A stretch of 64,000 nt of DNA from Vibrio diazotrophicus (lineage in GTDB: Bacteria > Pseudomonadota > Gammaproteobacteria > Enterobacterales > Vibrionaceae), in contig NZ_CP151842.1 of the NCBI RefSeq assembly GCF_038452265.1, positions 310,001-374,000 of the forward strand, read 5' to 3'. Position 1 is the first letter of the stretch. The number at the start of each line of letters is the position of its first letter. The notes beneath the pieces are model-generated. The model ran no database searches. It worked only from the letters and a program-made list of their open reading frames with translations, and was not told where the DNA came from. Shown here piece by piece: positions 50,589-59,357 of this stretch. The translations under genes and the position numbers were made by a program.

Positions 50589-51562
50589 TACATCACCCCT
50601 GCTTTAAGCAAGTCATGCATGTTTAATGCGCCCACCACTTTACCATCTTCCACCAGCATTAAGCCGTTAATGCGCTTTTCCTGCATCAGGTTTAGACCTT
50701 CAACAGCCAGCAAGTTTGGTGAAGCCACAGTCGGGTTCTTCGTCATTACTTCACTGATGGTTGCGGTATGGATATCAATGCGTTTATCAAGAATTCGACG
50801 TAAATCGCCATCAGTAAAGATGCCGATAAGATGATCGTCTTCATCGGTTACCGCTGTCATTCCTAAGCCTTTCTGGCTGATTTCTAACAGTGCTTCTCTG
50901 ACCAATGCTGTTGGTTTTACTTTTGGCAGAGCTTCACCGAAATGCATGATGTCGGCCAGTTTCATTAGCAGTTTACGGCCTAAGGCACCACCTGGGTGAG
51001 AAAGCGCAAAGTCTTCCGCAGTAAATCCACGAGCCTGCAATAATGCGACAGCTAATGCATCACCCATCACCAAAGTTGCTGTGGTGCTGGATGTCGGAGC
51101 TAAACCAAGAGGGCAAGCTTCTTTTGGAACCGTAATTTGTAGATGAATATCAGACAGTTTTGCCATGTTTGACTGAGGGTTACCTGTCATACTGATAATG
51201 CGGTTATTTAATCGTTTTAGCACCGGAAACAGAGAGAGAATTTCAGCTGACTCCCCTGAGTTTGATATCGCTAAAACGATGTCACCGTGTTCGATCATAC
51301 CCAAATCGCCGTGAGATGCTTCTCCGGGATGAACAAAAAATGCTGAAGTGCCAGTACTGGCAAGTGTCGCCGCTATTTTTTTACCAATATGGCCGGATTT
51401 ACCAATACCCATCACCACAACTTTGCCATTTTTATTGTCCAGCATCATTTCACAGGCGCGGACAAAGTTGTCATTGATGTATTGATCTAGCTGCTGTAAT
51501 GCTTCGATTTCCGTTGTCAGAACTTGCTGAGCAACACTGCGGTAGTCAAAGTTATTAGACAT
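50588..51562 (-). CDS. kdsD: D-arabinose-5-phosphate isomerase
   Basis: KdsD isomerises ribulose-5-phosphate to arabinose-5-phosphate, the first step of Kdo synthesis. The 324-residue protein has a SIS domain (about 35-175; GIGKSGHIGKKIAATLASTG) and two CBS domains (about 205-324). The ATG at 51562 follows TTGGAGCG; a TTG at 51574 would add four residues. It lies 12 bp after yrbG. Confidence 0.96.
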   Translation of the reverse strand: MSNNFDYRSVAQQVLTTEIEALQQLDQYINDNFVRACEMMLDNKNGKVVVMGIGKSGHIGKKIAATLASTGTSAFFVHPGEASHGDLGMIEHGDIVLAISNSGESAEILSLFPVLKRLNNRIISMTGNPQSNMAKLSDIHLQITVPKEACPLGLAPTSSTTATLVMGDALAVALLQARGFTAEDFALSHPGGALGRKLLMKLADIMHFGEALPKVKPTALVREALLEISQKGLGMTAVTDEDDHLIGIFTDGDLRRILDKRIDIHTATISEVMTKNPTVASPNLLAVEGLNLMQEKRINGLMLVEDGKVVGALNMHDLLKAGVM

Positions 51563-51574
51563 ATTACGCTCCAA

Positions 51575-52540
51575 TTACGCTGCCATATTCATAAATAGAT
51601 AAGTTTGGTACGCCAGAAAGGTGACACACAGAATCGCGCCTTCAATACGATTTATGCTGCGTGATTTACCCAACGCCATCACCACGAGTAGAAGAGAAAC
51701 GCCAAGCATGACCCAAAAGTCTCGTCCCATCGCGTGTTCACTCAGGAGTGAAGGGTTCAAAATTCCCGGAATACCCATCACGGCTAAAATATTAAATACG
51801 TTTGAACCGACAATGTTGCCAACTGCCATGTCGTCTTCACCTTTTAGAACACCTGCAACAGAAGCGGCAAGTTCTGGAAGGCTGGTACCGACTGCGATAA
51901 TCGTCAAGCCGATCACAAGATCACTCATTCCAAAGTATTTGGCGATAATTACAGCATTGTCGACCAGTAAACCCGCAGAGATAGGAAGCAGAACCAAACC
52001 AATCGCGATCCACATGGCTGCTTTAGGATTACTTACGCCGTCAGGAATTTCAGATTCCTGTTCTTCCAATAGAAGATCGCCATTTTTTTGTTCGTTGCGG
52101 CTGATTTTTAGCATTGCGAGAATGAATACGCCGAACAAAACAAACAGCAAAACGCCTTCATAAAAGCCTAGGTGGTTATTCCACATAATCACACCCGCTA
52201 ACAGAGTCACAGCGATCATCAGAGGGAACTCTCTGCGAAGCACTGGAGAACTGATAGCAAGTGGTTTAATCAATGCTGTAATACCCAAAATCAGGGCGAT
52301 GTTCGCAATATTGGAACCCAGTACGTTGCCCACGGCGGTATCTGTTTTGCCATCGAGTGCTGCTGTTGCTGAAACCATCATTTCAGGAGCAGAAGAGCCC
52401 ATGGCCAGAATTGTCATACCGATAACAAGTGGTGAGATTCCGAAGTTGCGTGCTAAAGCTGCAGAACCGAAGACAAGTTTATCGGCACTCCAAACTAAAA
52501 TAATGAGACCTACAATTAGAAACGCAACAGCTTCGATCAT
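51575..52540 (-). CDS. yrbG: YrbG-like calcium/sodium:proton antiporter family protein
   Basis: A 321-residue inner-membrane CaCA-superfamily exchanger with two inverted alpha-repeats. The repeat signatures are GMTILAMGSSAPEMMVSATAAL and GLTIIAVGTSLPELAASVAGV, each containing the ion-binding GSSAPE/GTSLPE core. E. coli YrbG at the same position has this fold, with the physiological role unclear. It is first in the yrbG-kdsDC-lptCAB run and divergent from mlaF. Confidence 0.92.
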   Translation of the reverse strand: MIEAVAFLIVGLIILVWSADKLVFGSAALARNFGISPLVIGMTILAMGSSAPEMMVSATAALDGKTDTAVGNVLGSNIANIALILGITALIKPLAISSPVLRREFPLMIAVTLLAGVIMWNNHLGFYEGVLLFVLFGVFILAMLKISRNEQKNGDLLLEEQESEIPDGVSNPKAAMWIAIGLVLLPISAGLLVDNAVIIAKYFGMSDLVIGLTIIAVGTSLPELAASVAGVLKGEDDMAVGNIVGSNVFNILAVMGIPGILNPSLLSEHAMGRDFWVMLGVSLLLVVMALGKSRSINRIEGAILCVTFLAYQTYLFMNMAA

Positions 52541-52868
52541 GGTGATTCCTATACTTAATCAGCGACTAAAATGTTTAACCGCCGATTTTGACGCTTTGAT
52601 AGGGAAAAGGGAAGTCGAAGTTCCAATTTATTGTTTTTAGTCTTGGGCAAATTTGTATACAAATGTAGAGGTAATGAAAAAATGCGCCTACGCTTGATGT
52701 AAAACGTAAAGATGGGCCTTTTATCAATAAATTGACCGATAAAACTGGAACTAAAGTCAGATTTTAGTTTCAATGTGGCTGCAATTGAACAGTGCTTTTA
52801 ATTTGGGATGAATATGCTTATTATGGCCTATCACATGGATGAGAATCTTACAGCAGCGAATAGCCAGT
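52541..52868. other. Divergent control region yrbG-mlaF
   Basis: This 328-bp AT-rich region contains no supported ORF. A perfect 14-bp palindrome lies at 52651-52664. A possible mlaF promoter is TTGAAC (52785-52790), a 17-bp spacer and ATGAAT (52808-52813); the -10 matches the consensus at only four positions. In E. coli this interval carries sigma-E and other promoters for the kds-lpt genes; I could not pick one out with confidence. Confidence 0.55.
52651..52664. promoter_or_regulatory. Perfect palindrome ATTTGTATACAAAT, candidate operator
   Basis: A 14-bp perfect palindrome lies about 111 bp upstream of the yrbG start and 205 bp upstream of mlaF. TTGTATACAA-type palindromes are seen as operators of GntR-like repressors, but it could be an AT-rich coincidence. 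Confidence 0.35.
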
Positions 52869-53672
52869 ATGTCTGACACTGACTTAGTCACTATAAATAA
52901 TCTAACCTTTTCCCGATCTAACCGAATCATTTTTGATGACATCAGCCTTCGTGTCCCTAAAGGTAAAATTACCGCCATCATGGGACCATCTGGAATTGGT
53001 AAAACGACGCTTTTACGACTTATTGGTGGTCAGCTGTATCCTGAAACAGGGGAGATCTGGTTTGATGGCAGTAATATTCCAGCGTTAAGTCGAAACAAGT
53101 TATATAAAGCGCGCAAAAAAATGAGCATGCTTTTTCAGTCTGGTGCTCTGTTTACAGATCTCAACGTATTCGACAACGTCGCTTTTCCTATCCGAGAACA
53201 CACTGACCTTGATGAGTCTTTGATCCGCACTTTAGTACTTTTGAAGCTTGAAGCTGTAGGACTTCGTGGCGCCGCTTATTTGATGCCTAGTGAACTTTCC
53301 GGTGGTATGGCAAGACGAGCAGCACTGGCTCGCGCGATTGCTCTCGATCCTGAACTTATCATGTATGACGAACCTTTTGTTGGTCAGGACCCTATCACTA
53401 TGGGTGTATTGGTTGAATTGATTCGAAACTTAAACCAAGCACTCGGTGTCACTTCTGTTGTTGTTTCCCATGATGTGCCGGAAGTCATGAGCATTGCAGA
53501 TTGGGTGTACTTATTGGCAGAAGGTAAAGTGATCGCTCAAGGTACACCACAAGATTTGTATAAGACTGAAGATCCTCGCGTTCAACAATTCTTAAAAGGT
53601 GAAGCGGATGGCCCTGTGCCGTTTCGTTATCCTGTTCAACCAATCGAAAAGGATCTTTTCCATGTTGGCTGA
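52869..53672 (+). CDS. mlaF: Phospholipid transport ATPase MlaF
   Basis: MlaF energises the MlaFEDB inner-membrane complex that trafficks phospholipids for outer-membrane asymmetry. The 267-residue ATPase has Walker A GPSGIGKT (39-46), Q-loop MLFQSGALFTDL, signature LSGGMARRAALARA and Walker B IMYDEPFVGQDP. The ATG at 52869 (MSDTDLVTINNL) is favoured over an ATG ten codons upstream by homology. It overlaps mlaE by 11 bp. Confidence 0.96.
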   Translation: MSDTDLVTINNLTFSRSNRIIFDDISLRVPKGKITAIMGPSGIGKTTLLRLIGGQLYPETGEIWFDGSNIPALSRNKLYKARKKMSMLFQSGALFTDLNVFDNVAFPIREHTDLDESLIRTLVLLKLEAVGLRGAAYLMPSELSGGMARRAALARAIALDPELIMYDEPFVGQDPITMGVLVELIRNLNQALGVTSVVVSHDVPEVMSIADWVYLLAEGKVIAQGTPQDLYKTEDPRVQQFLKGEADGPVPFRYPVQPIEKDLFHVG

Positions 53673-54453
53673 TTTATTACAACGGGTTAGCCTATTAGGG
53701 CGTCGCTTTTTTGCCATTTGTGAATCATTTGGCCGAGCAAGCTTAATGGTTTCTGGGGCGCTGTTTGGGCCTCCTCATCCCATCAAAAATTTTCCTCTTC
53801 TCGTTAAACAGCTCTACAGCATTGGTGTCCAATCTTTAGCGATCATTATCGTATCCGGGTTGTTTATTGGTATGGTTCTGAGTCTGCAAGGCTACGTGAT
53901 CCTTGTTGATTACGGGGCCGAAACCAGCTTAGGGCAAATGGTTGCTCTTTCATTATTACGTGAGCTTGGGCCAGTGGTGACTGCACTTTTATTTGCTGGT
54001 CGAGCGGGCTCAGCGCTAACGGCTGAAATCGGATTGATGAAAGCCACAGAACAAATTTCCAGCTTGGAAATGATGGCCGTAGATCCTCTAAAGCGCGTTA
54101 TTGCGCCAAGATTATGGGCTGGTTTGATTTCTATGCCGCTACTCGCCATGATTTTTATGGCTGTAGGCATATGGGGCGGTCAGTTGGTTGGTGTTGATTG
54201 GAAAGGCATCGATCACGGTAGCTTCTGGTCCACAATGCAGGCATCGGTGGAACTGGGTGAAGATATTGGTAACAGTTTGATTAAATGCGTGGTGTTTGCC
54301 ATCACTGTCACTTGGATCTCACTGTTTAATGGTTATGACGCGGTTCCAACTTCGGAAGGGATCAGTCGAGCAACGACAAGAACTGTTGTGCATTCGTCTC
54401 TAGCTGTATTGGGGCTAGACTTTGTATTGACTGCATTGATGTTTGGGAACTAA
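53662..54453 (+). CDS. mlaE: Phospholipid transport permease MlaE
   Basis: MlaE is the integral membrane subunit of the MlaFEDB lipid transporter. The 263-residue protein has five to six hydrophobic segments and the family motif RAGSALTAEIGLMKATEQISSLEMM (in part). The ATG at 53662 lies within the mlaF end, with AAAGGAT upstream. The length is near E. coli MlaE (260). Confidence 0.96.
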   Translation: MLADLLQRVSLLGRRFFAICESFGRASLMVSGALFGPPHPIKNFPLLVKQLYSIGVQSLAIIIVSGLFIGMVLSLQGYVILVDYGAETSLGQMVALSLLRELGPVVTALLFAGRAGSALTAEIGLMKATEQISSLEMMAVDPLKRVIAPRLWAGLISMPLLAMIFMAVGIWGGQLVGVDWKGIDHGSFWSTMQASVELGEDIGNSLIKCVVFAITVTWISLFNGYDAVPTSEGISRATTRTVVHSSLAVLGLDFVLTALMFGN

Positions 54454-54455
54454 TC

Positions 54456-54947
54456 ATGCAACAGACACGTAAACTAGAATTTTGGGTAGGCAGTTTTGTG
54501 CTAGCGGGGATTTGCGCAATTCTGGTAATGATTTTTCAAGTCGCTGACGTGAAGGGGTTGGGAACAAACGATACTTACTCACTCCGAGCAGAGTTTGACA
54601 ACATTGGTAGCTTAAAAGTCCGAGCACCAGTCAAAGTTGGTGGGGTCGTGGTGGGACGAGTCTCATCCATCGTTTTGAACAAGAATAGCTTACTTCCGGT
54701 TGTAACTATGGCTATTGATAGCCAATACAATCAGTTTCCTGACAATTCGAGCTTACACATTTTAACTGCTGGATTGATCGGCGAACAGTACATCAGCCTT
54801 ATTCCTGGCTTTGTATTTGAAGATGAAGAGATGCTGAAAGATGGCGATCTCATTGAAGATACGAAATCAGCACTCATTTTAGAAGATTTGATTGGTCAGG
54901 TGCTGTATAGCGTGGGCGGTTCAGAAAGTAAGGCTAGTAAGGAGTAA
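54456..54947 (+). CDS. mlaD: MCE-domain lipid transport protein MlaD
   Basis: MlaD is an inner-membrane-anchored MCE protein that forms a hexameric ring and passes phospholipid between MlaFE and MlaC. The 163-residue protein has one N-terminal membrane segment (about 9-27) and an MCE domain (about 38-116; YSLRAEFDNIGSLKVRAPV). It starts 2 bp after mlaE. Confidence 0.96.
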   Translation: MQQTRKLEFWVGSFVLAGICAILVMIFQVADVKGLGTNDTYSLRAEFDNIGSLKVRAPVKVGGVVVGRVSSIVLNKNSLLPVVTMAIDSQYNQFPDNSSLHILTAGLIGEQYISLIPGFVFEDEEMLKDGDLIEDTKSALILEDLIGQVLYSVGGSESKASKE

Positions 54948-54950
54948 ACC

Positions 54951-55589
54951 ATGTTGAAACGTTATGTCACCATCTTGTTGGTATTGCTCTTTTCATGGAC
55001 AGTGAACGCACAAGAAATTGACCGCACTGACCCGTACAAAATGATGAAGCAAGTTGCAGAGCAATCATTTAAGCGTTTGAAAGCAGAGCAACCCAAAATT
55101 CAAGACAACCCAGATTACTTAAAAGTGATCGTTGAAGAAGAGCTAATGCCTTACGTCAATGATCAATATGCGGCACTAAAACTGCTTGGTTCAAATTTGA
55201 AAGGTGCAAAAAGAGAAGATGTGGGTGAGTTTGTTTCAGCATTCCGTGCTTATTTAGTAACAAACTACGCGCAAGTTTTGACTCAGTACACCAACCAAGA
55301 AATCGAGTTTGGTCCAGAGCCTTTGCTTGAAGATGACCGCCGAATTTCGAGCATTAAGGTGGACATCATTGATTCACCTCGTCCAAACATTAAGCTGGAA
55401 TTTAAGTTACGCAAAGAAAAATCCGGTGATTGGAAAGCGTTCGACATGATAGCCGAAGGCATCAGTTTCCTGACGAGTAAACAATCTGAATGGAATGGCA
55501 AAATTCGCCAAGAAGGCATTTTGGCTGTTGCAAAAGAATTGCAGGATTTGTCGAAACAACCGATTCGATTTGAGAGCAAAACCCAATGA
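54951..55589 (+). CDS. mlaC: Periplasmic phospholipid-binding protein MlaC
   Basis: MlaC is the soluble shuttle between the outer-membrane MlaA-porin complex and MlaD. The 212-residue protein has a signal peptide (MLKRYVTILLVLLFSWTVNA) and the MlaC fold (about 25-200) with a lipid pocket. It lies 3 bp after mlaD and overlaps mlaB by 4 bp. Confidence 0.96.
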   Translation: MLKRYVTILLVLLFSWTVNAQEIDRTDPYKMMKQVAEQSFKRLKAEQPKIQDNPDYLKVIVEEELMPYVNDQYAALKLLGSNLKGAKREDVGEFVSAFRAYLVTNYAQVLTQYTNQEIEFGPEPLLEDDRRISSIKVDIIDSPRPNIKLEFKLRKEKSGDWKAFDMIAEGISFLTSKQSEWNGKIRQEGILAVAKELQDLSKQPIRFESKTQ

Positions 55590-55915
55590 CGCATCCGCAA
55601 TGGCAGATGGTTAATTCCGCGATAGCGAAGCTGACCGGAGCGCTGGATCGTGATAAGGTGCCGCTCTTGTGGCAAACGTTGCAGCAATGGCAGCCGGAAA
55701 AAGAACAGTTTGAAGTCTCTTTACAGAACGTTGAACGTATTGATTCTGCTGGTATGGTGATGTTGATTCACCTAATAGAGCATGCAAAAAAACGAAATTG
55801 CCATATAATGCTCAGCTTTGTGCCAGAAGAGCTGCGCACACTAATTCAGTTGAGCAATATTGAAGAGTTGATGTCTCAACATATACAAATTTCCAACGGG
55901 GTGAATTGTGGATAG
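55586..55915 (+). CDS. mlaB: STAS-domain protein MlaB
   Basis: MlaB is the cytoplasmic STAS subunit that stabilises the MlaFE complex. The 109-residue protein has the STAS core with RIDSAGMVMLIHLIEHAKK (about 52-70); a Ser stands where E. coli MlaB has its key Thr. Translation is coupled to mlaC by ATGA and to ibaG by an 8-bp overlap. Confidence 0.92.
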   Translation: MTHPQWQMVNSAIAKLTGALDRDKVPLLWQTLQQWQPEKEQFEVSLQNVERIDSAGMVMLIHLIEHAKKRNCHIMLSFVPEELRTLIQLSNIEELMSQHIQISNGVNCG

Positions 55916-56162
55916 CACACAACTTAAAGAAATCTTAGATCAAGCGCTCAACCTTCAAGAGATCCATTGTAAAGGTGAAGGTAGCCACTACGAAGTTATC
56001 GCTGTGGATGAATGCTTTGAATCAATGAGCCGTGTGAAGAAACAACAGCTAATATACGGCCCATTAATGGAATATATTAAGCGCAACGATGTTCATGCCG
56101 TTTCTATTAAAGCGTTCACGCCTGCAGAGTGGGCTCGCGATAAAAAATTGATGTCACTTTAA
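55908..56162 (+). CDS. ibaG: BolA-family protein IbaG
   Basis: An 84-residue BolA-like protein (MDSTQLKEILDQALNLQEIHCKGEG) that in other bacteria works with monothiol glutaredoxins in iron-sulfur handling and affects envelope integrity. The HCKGEGSHYEV and VHAVSIKAFTP segments fit the family. The start is GTG and overlaps mlaB. Located between mlaB and murA, as in E. coli. Confidence 0.93.
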   Translation: MDSTQLKEILDQALNLQEIHCKGEGSHYEVIAVDECFESMSRVKKQQLIYGPLMEYIKRNDVHAVSIKAFTPAEWARDKKLMSL

Positions 56163-56171
56163 GGTTAGTGA

Positions 56172-57437
56172 ATGGATAAGTTTCGAGTAATTGGGTCAGA
56201 CAAGCCGCTACAAGGTGAAGTGACCATTTCTGGTGCTAAAAACGCAGCACTACCAATTTTATTTGCGTCTATTCTGGCAACTGAGCCAGTAGAGGTGGGC
56301 AATGTTCCTCACCTGCGTGATATTGATACCACAATGGAACTGCTTAAGCGCTTAGGTGCAAAGGTAGAACGTAATGGTTCAGTTCACGTTGATCCTAGCC
56401 AGATAAATCAATTCTGTGCTCCATACGATTTAGTAAAAACAATGCGAGCTTCTATTTGGGCTTTAGGTCCACTGGTTGCTCGTTTTGGTGAAGGTCAGGT
56501 ATCGCTGCCTGGCGGTTGTGCTATCGGTGCTCGTCCTGTGGATCTTCATATTCACGGTTTAGAGCAACTGGGTGCAACGATTGTTTTAGAAGACGGTTAT
56601 GTAAAAGCCAGCGTTGATGGCCGCCTTAAAGGTGCACACATTGTAATGGACAAAGTGAGTGTTGGTGCAACGATCACTATCATGTGTGCAGCAACATTAG
56701 CCGAAGGTAAAACTATTCTAGATAACGCAGCGCGTGAGCCTGAAATCGTCGATACCGCTAAGTTCTTAAATCAACTTGGTGCGAAAATTTCGGGCGCAGG
56801 TACTGACACTATTACTATCGAAGGCGTTGAGTCTCTTGGTGGTGGTAAGCATACCGTTGTGGCAGACCGAATTGAAACCGGTACTTTCCTAGTGGCTGCT
56901 GCGGTTTCTAAAGGCAAAATCGTTTGTCGCAAAACCAACGCCAAATTACTGGAAGCAGTTATCGCTAAGCTTGAAGAAGCGGGTGCAGATATCGAAACTG
57001 GTGAAGATTGGATCAGCTTGGATATGACAGAACGTGAGTTGAAAGCGGTATCTATTCGTACGGCTCCGCATCCGGGTTTCCCAACTGATATGCAAGCTCA
57101 GTTCACCTTGCTTAATATGATGGCAAAAGGTGGCGGCGTGATTACTGAAACCATTTTTGAAAACCGATTTATGCACGTTCCAGAACTTATGCGTATGGGT
57201 GCGAAAGCGGAAATCGAAGGTAATACAGTAATTTGCGGTGATGTAGAGTCATTAAGTGGTGCACAAGTGATGGCTACAGATCTACGCGCGTCTGCAAGCT
57301 TAGTGATTGCTGGCTGTATTGCTCACGGCGAAACCATTGTTGACCGTATTTACCATATTGATCGTGGTTACGAGCGTATTGAAGATAAGCTTTCGGCACT
57401 TGGCGCAAATATTCAGCGCGTGCATGCAGCAAGTTAA
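56172..57437 (+). CDS. murA: UDP-N-acetylglucosamine 1-carboxyvinyltransferase
   Basis: MurA transfers enolpyruvate from PEP to UDP-GlcNAc, the first committed step of peptidoglycan synthesis and the target of fosfomycin. The 421-residue protein (E. coli 419) contains the catalytic cysteine in LPGGCAIGARPVDLH (C116), so it should be fosfomycin-sensitive rather than the Asp variant. It is last in the mla-ibaG-murA run, 9 bp after ibaG, and is followed by a terminator. Confidence 0.97.
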   Translation: MDKFRVIGSDKPLQGEVTISGAKNAALPILFASILATEPVEVGNVPHLRDIDTTMELLKRLGAKVERNGSVHVDPSQINQFCAPYDLVKTMRASIWALGPLVARFGEGQVSLPGGCAIGARPVDLHIHGLEQLGATIVLEDGYVKASVDGRLKGAHIVMDKVSVGATITIMCAATLAEGKTILDNAAREPEIVDTAKFLNQLGAKISGAGTDTITIEGVESLGGGKHTVVADRIETGTFLVAAAVSKGKIVCRKTNAKLLEAVIAKLEEAGADIETGEDWISLDMTERELKAVSIRTAPHPGFPTDMQAQFTLLNMMAKGGGVITETIFENRFMHVPELMRMGAKAEIEGNTVICGDVESLSGAQVMATDLRASASLVIAGCIAHGETIVDRIYHIDRGYERIEDKLSALGANIQRVHAAS

Positions 57438-57456
57438 TTTTTAATTTGGTATATAG

Positions 57457-57485
57457 GCCGAAGTCTCTTGATTTCGGCTTTTTAT
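57457..57485 (+). terminator. Rho-independent terminator of murA
   Basis: GCCGAA (57457-57462) pairs with TTCGGC (57473-57478), extendable by A-T and G-T pairs, over a 10-nt loop and followed by TTTTTATTTT. It lies 19 bp after the murA stop. Confidence 0.8.
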
Positions 57486-57546
57486 TTTGACCTGAGTTTT
57501 GATTTTTGTCTGAACTAGGGTTGTAAAGCTCCTTTGGAGAAAACAG

Positions 57547-58275
57547 ATGATTGCATTATTTCGTATCATTGCTGTCGCTATCTTTGCGGTGGTGATGTTT
57601 GTATTCGGATGTGGTTACTGCTTGTTAAGCCCGCGTAATCCGAAGCATGTATTCACTTTTGGTCGCATGTTTGCAGCGATGTCGAAAGTGTTTGGCATTA
57701 AGTTGGAACTTCGTATTCCAGAAGATGCTTACAAGCGTGGACAGGCTATTTACATTGCGAACCACCAAAACAACTGGGACCTTTTCACTGTGTCGGCAGC
57801 AGTGACACCGAAAGTGGTTACTGTAGGTAAGAAAAGCTTAGCGTGGATGCCACTGTTTGGTCAGTTGTACTGGTTGACGGGTAACATTCTGATTGACCGA
57901 GCAAACAAAACAAAAGCGAAAGGTACAATCAACCAAGTCGTTGATAGTATTAAAAACAGTGATGTATCAGTGTGGATGTTCCCTGAAGGTACTCGTTCTC
58001 GTGGTCGAGGCTTATTACCATTTAAAACCGGCGCTTTCCATGCTGCAATGGGCGCTCAAGTTCCTGTTATTCCTATCGTTTGTAGTTCAACCTATAAGCT
58101 ACGCTTAAATCGTTGGAATAACGGCCATGTGATTGTTGAAATGCTGCCACCTGTAACAGTAGAAGAATACAAAGATAAGTCAGTACGTGAACTTTCAAAT
58201 CAGTGTCATGAAGCGATGAAAGTGAAGCTGGAAGAGCTTGATAAAGAAGTCGCTCAGCGCAACGCGAAAAAATAG
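57547..58275 (+). CDS. plsC: 1-acyl-sn-glycerol-3-phosphate acyltransferase
   Basis: PlsC makes phosphatidic acid from lysophosphatidic acid at the inner membrane. The 242-residue protein has an N-terminal membrane segment (about 3-28), the catalytic NHQNNWD motif (HxxxxD, about residues 72-78), the FPEGTRSRGRG motif and VIPIVCSST. A GGAG lies upstream of the ATG. Monocistronic, between two terminators. Confidence 0.94.
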   Translation: MIALFRIIAVAIFAVVMFVFGCGYCLLSPRNPKHVFTFGRMFAAMSKVFGIKLELRIPEDAYKRGQAIYIANHQNNWDLFTVSAAVTPKVVTVGKKSLAWMPLFGQLYWLTGNILIDRANKTKAKGTINQVVDSIKNSDVSVWMFPEGTRSRGRGLLPFKTGAFHAAMGAQVPVIPIVCSSTYKLRLNRWNNGHVIVEMLPPVTVEEYKDKSVRELSNQCHEAMKVKLEELDKEVAQRNAKK

Positions 58276-58294
58276 CGTTTATTCTTTGGGAATA

Positions 58295-58322
58295 AAAAAG
58301 GGTTGCTGAGGCAACCCTTTTT
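58295..58322. terminator. Bidirectional terminator between plsC and ridA
   Basis: AAAAAGGGTTGC (58295-58306) and GCAACCCTTTTT (58311-58322) form a perfect 12-bp stem with a TGAG loop. It lies 20 bp after plsC and 49 bp past the ridA stop. Confidence 0.92.
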
Positions 58323-58370
58323 GTTTGTACAATCATACGCTATAGAACAGATCTGATTGCTCAAATCAAA

Positions 58371-58760
58371 TTATTTACGAACGGCAATCGCTTCGATTTC
58401 GATACCTACATCTTTTGGTAGGCGGGCCACTTCCACACATGAACGTGCTGGGTAGTGAGCGACGTTGTGCTCGTCAAAGAATTTACCGTAAACTTCGTTC
58501 ACTGTACCGAAGTCGTTTAGGTCTTTTACGAATACAGTCATTTTCACGATATCGCCAACAGTTAAGCCAGAAGCTTCAACCACAGCTTTTACGTTGTCTA
58601 GAGATTGACGCGCTTGGACTGCGATATCGTCAGAAACTTCACCAGTTACTGGGTTTACTGGGATTTGACCAGAAGTTAAAACCATATTGCCAAGGTCAAC
58701 ACCTTGAATGTATGGACCAATTGCCGCTGGAGCAGATTCTGTGTGCAAAACTTTTGTCAT
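58371..58760 (-). CDS. ridA: 2-iminobutanoate/2-iminopropanoate deaminase RidA
   Basis: RidA hydrolyses reactive enamine/imine intermediates released by PLP enzymes such as threonine deaminase. The 129-residue YjgF-family protein has the conserved catalytic Arg in YPARSCVEVARLP and the GPYIQGVDLGNMVLTSGQIP segment. The ATG at 58760 (MTKVLHTESAPAAIGP) is the family start; an in-frame ATG at 58826 adds 22 unrelated residues. Next to pyrI as in E. coli. Confidence 0.95.
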   Translation of the reverse strand: MTKVLHTESAPAAIGPYIQGVDLGNMVLTSGQIPVNPVTGEVSDDIAVQARQSLDNVKAVVEASGLTVGDIVKMTVFVKDLNDFGTVNEVYGKFFDEHNVAHYPARSCVEVARLPKDVGIEIEAIAVRK

Positions 58761-58877
58761 GGTTCTTATTCCATTCATTATTCGAATTAAAAAGGTCTGT
58801 TTACTTGCGGTGCGATCAACACTCAAATAACAGACCCTAGCAGTTTGCCTTTTATACCCTAGAACGTAAAGCCTTGA

Positions 58878-59345
58878 TTAGTTCTCGCGTTCGGTCACGA
58901 TTTCGCGGGAGAACACTTTCTCACAGTACTTACATTTCAGGCGAATATCGTTATTTTTTTCGACAATACGGAAGCTGCTTTCTACCGGTTCATTGTGAGA
59001 AATACAGTTGCTGTTTGGACAAGCAAACACGCTGTTGATCTTCTCTGGCAGCTCCAGAGCAAGCTTTTTCACCACTTCGTAGTTTTCGATTTGGTTTACC
59101 GTTGCGTGTGGAGCGTAAAGTGCAAGCTTGTTCGCTTGTTCTTCGTTGATGAACACGTTTTCAATCTTTAGCAGATCTTTATGCCCAAGAGCAGACGATG
59201 GCAAATTTAAACCAATAGTCACTCGCTGCTGGGTATTGTGCATATCAAACAGTTTGAGAACTTTGATGCCCACTTGTGCCGGAATATGGTCTATCACTGT
59301 GCCGTTTTTGATGGCTTCGACTTGTAGTTTGGTTTCTTTACTCAT
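58878..59345 (-). CDS. pyrI: Aspartate carbamoyltransferase regulatory subunit
   Basis: PyrI confers CTP/UTP inhibition and ATP activation on the PyrB catalytic trimers. The 155-residue protein has the N-terminal nucleotide-binding domain (about 1-100) and a C-terminal zinc domain with four cysteines (CPNSNC and CKYC). It lies 12 bp after pyrB in the pyrLBI operon. Confidence 0.96.
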   Translation of the reverse strand: MSKETKLQVEAIKNGTVIDHIPAQVGIKVLKLFDMHNTQQRVTIGLNLPSSALGHKDLLKIENVFINEEQANKLALYAPHATVNQIENYEVVKKLALELPEKINSVFACPNSNCISHNEPVESSFRIVEKNNDIRLKCKYCEKVFSREIVTEREN

Positions 59346-59357
59346 GACAGTCTCCGA

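Noticed and set aside
58794..58836. GGTCTGTT and AACAGACC inverted repeat upstream of ridA, sharing the end sequence of the miniature element at 41.5 kb
   Set aside because: Only 8 bp are shared, the interior is 27 bp with no similarity, and there is no TA duplication. It could be a chance hairpin; not called as an element.
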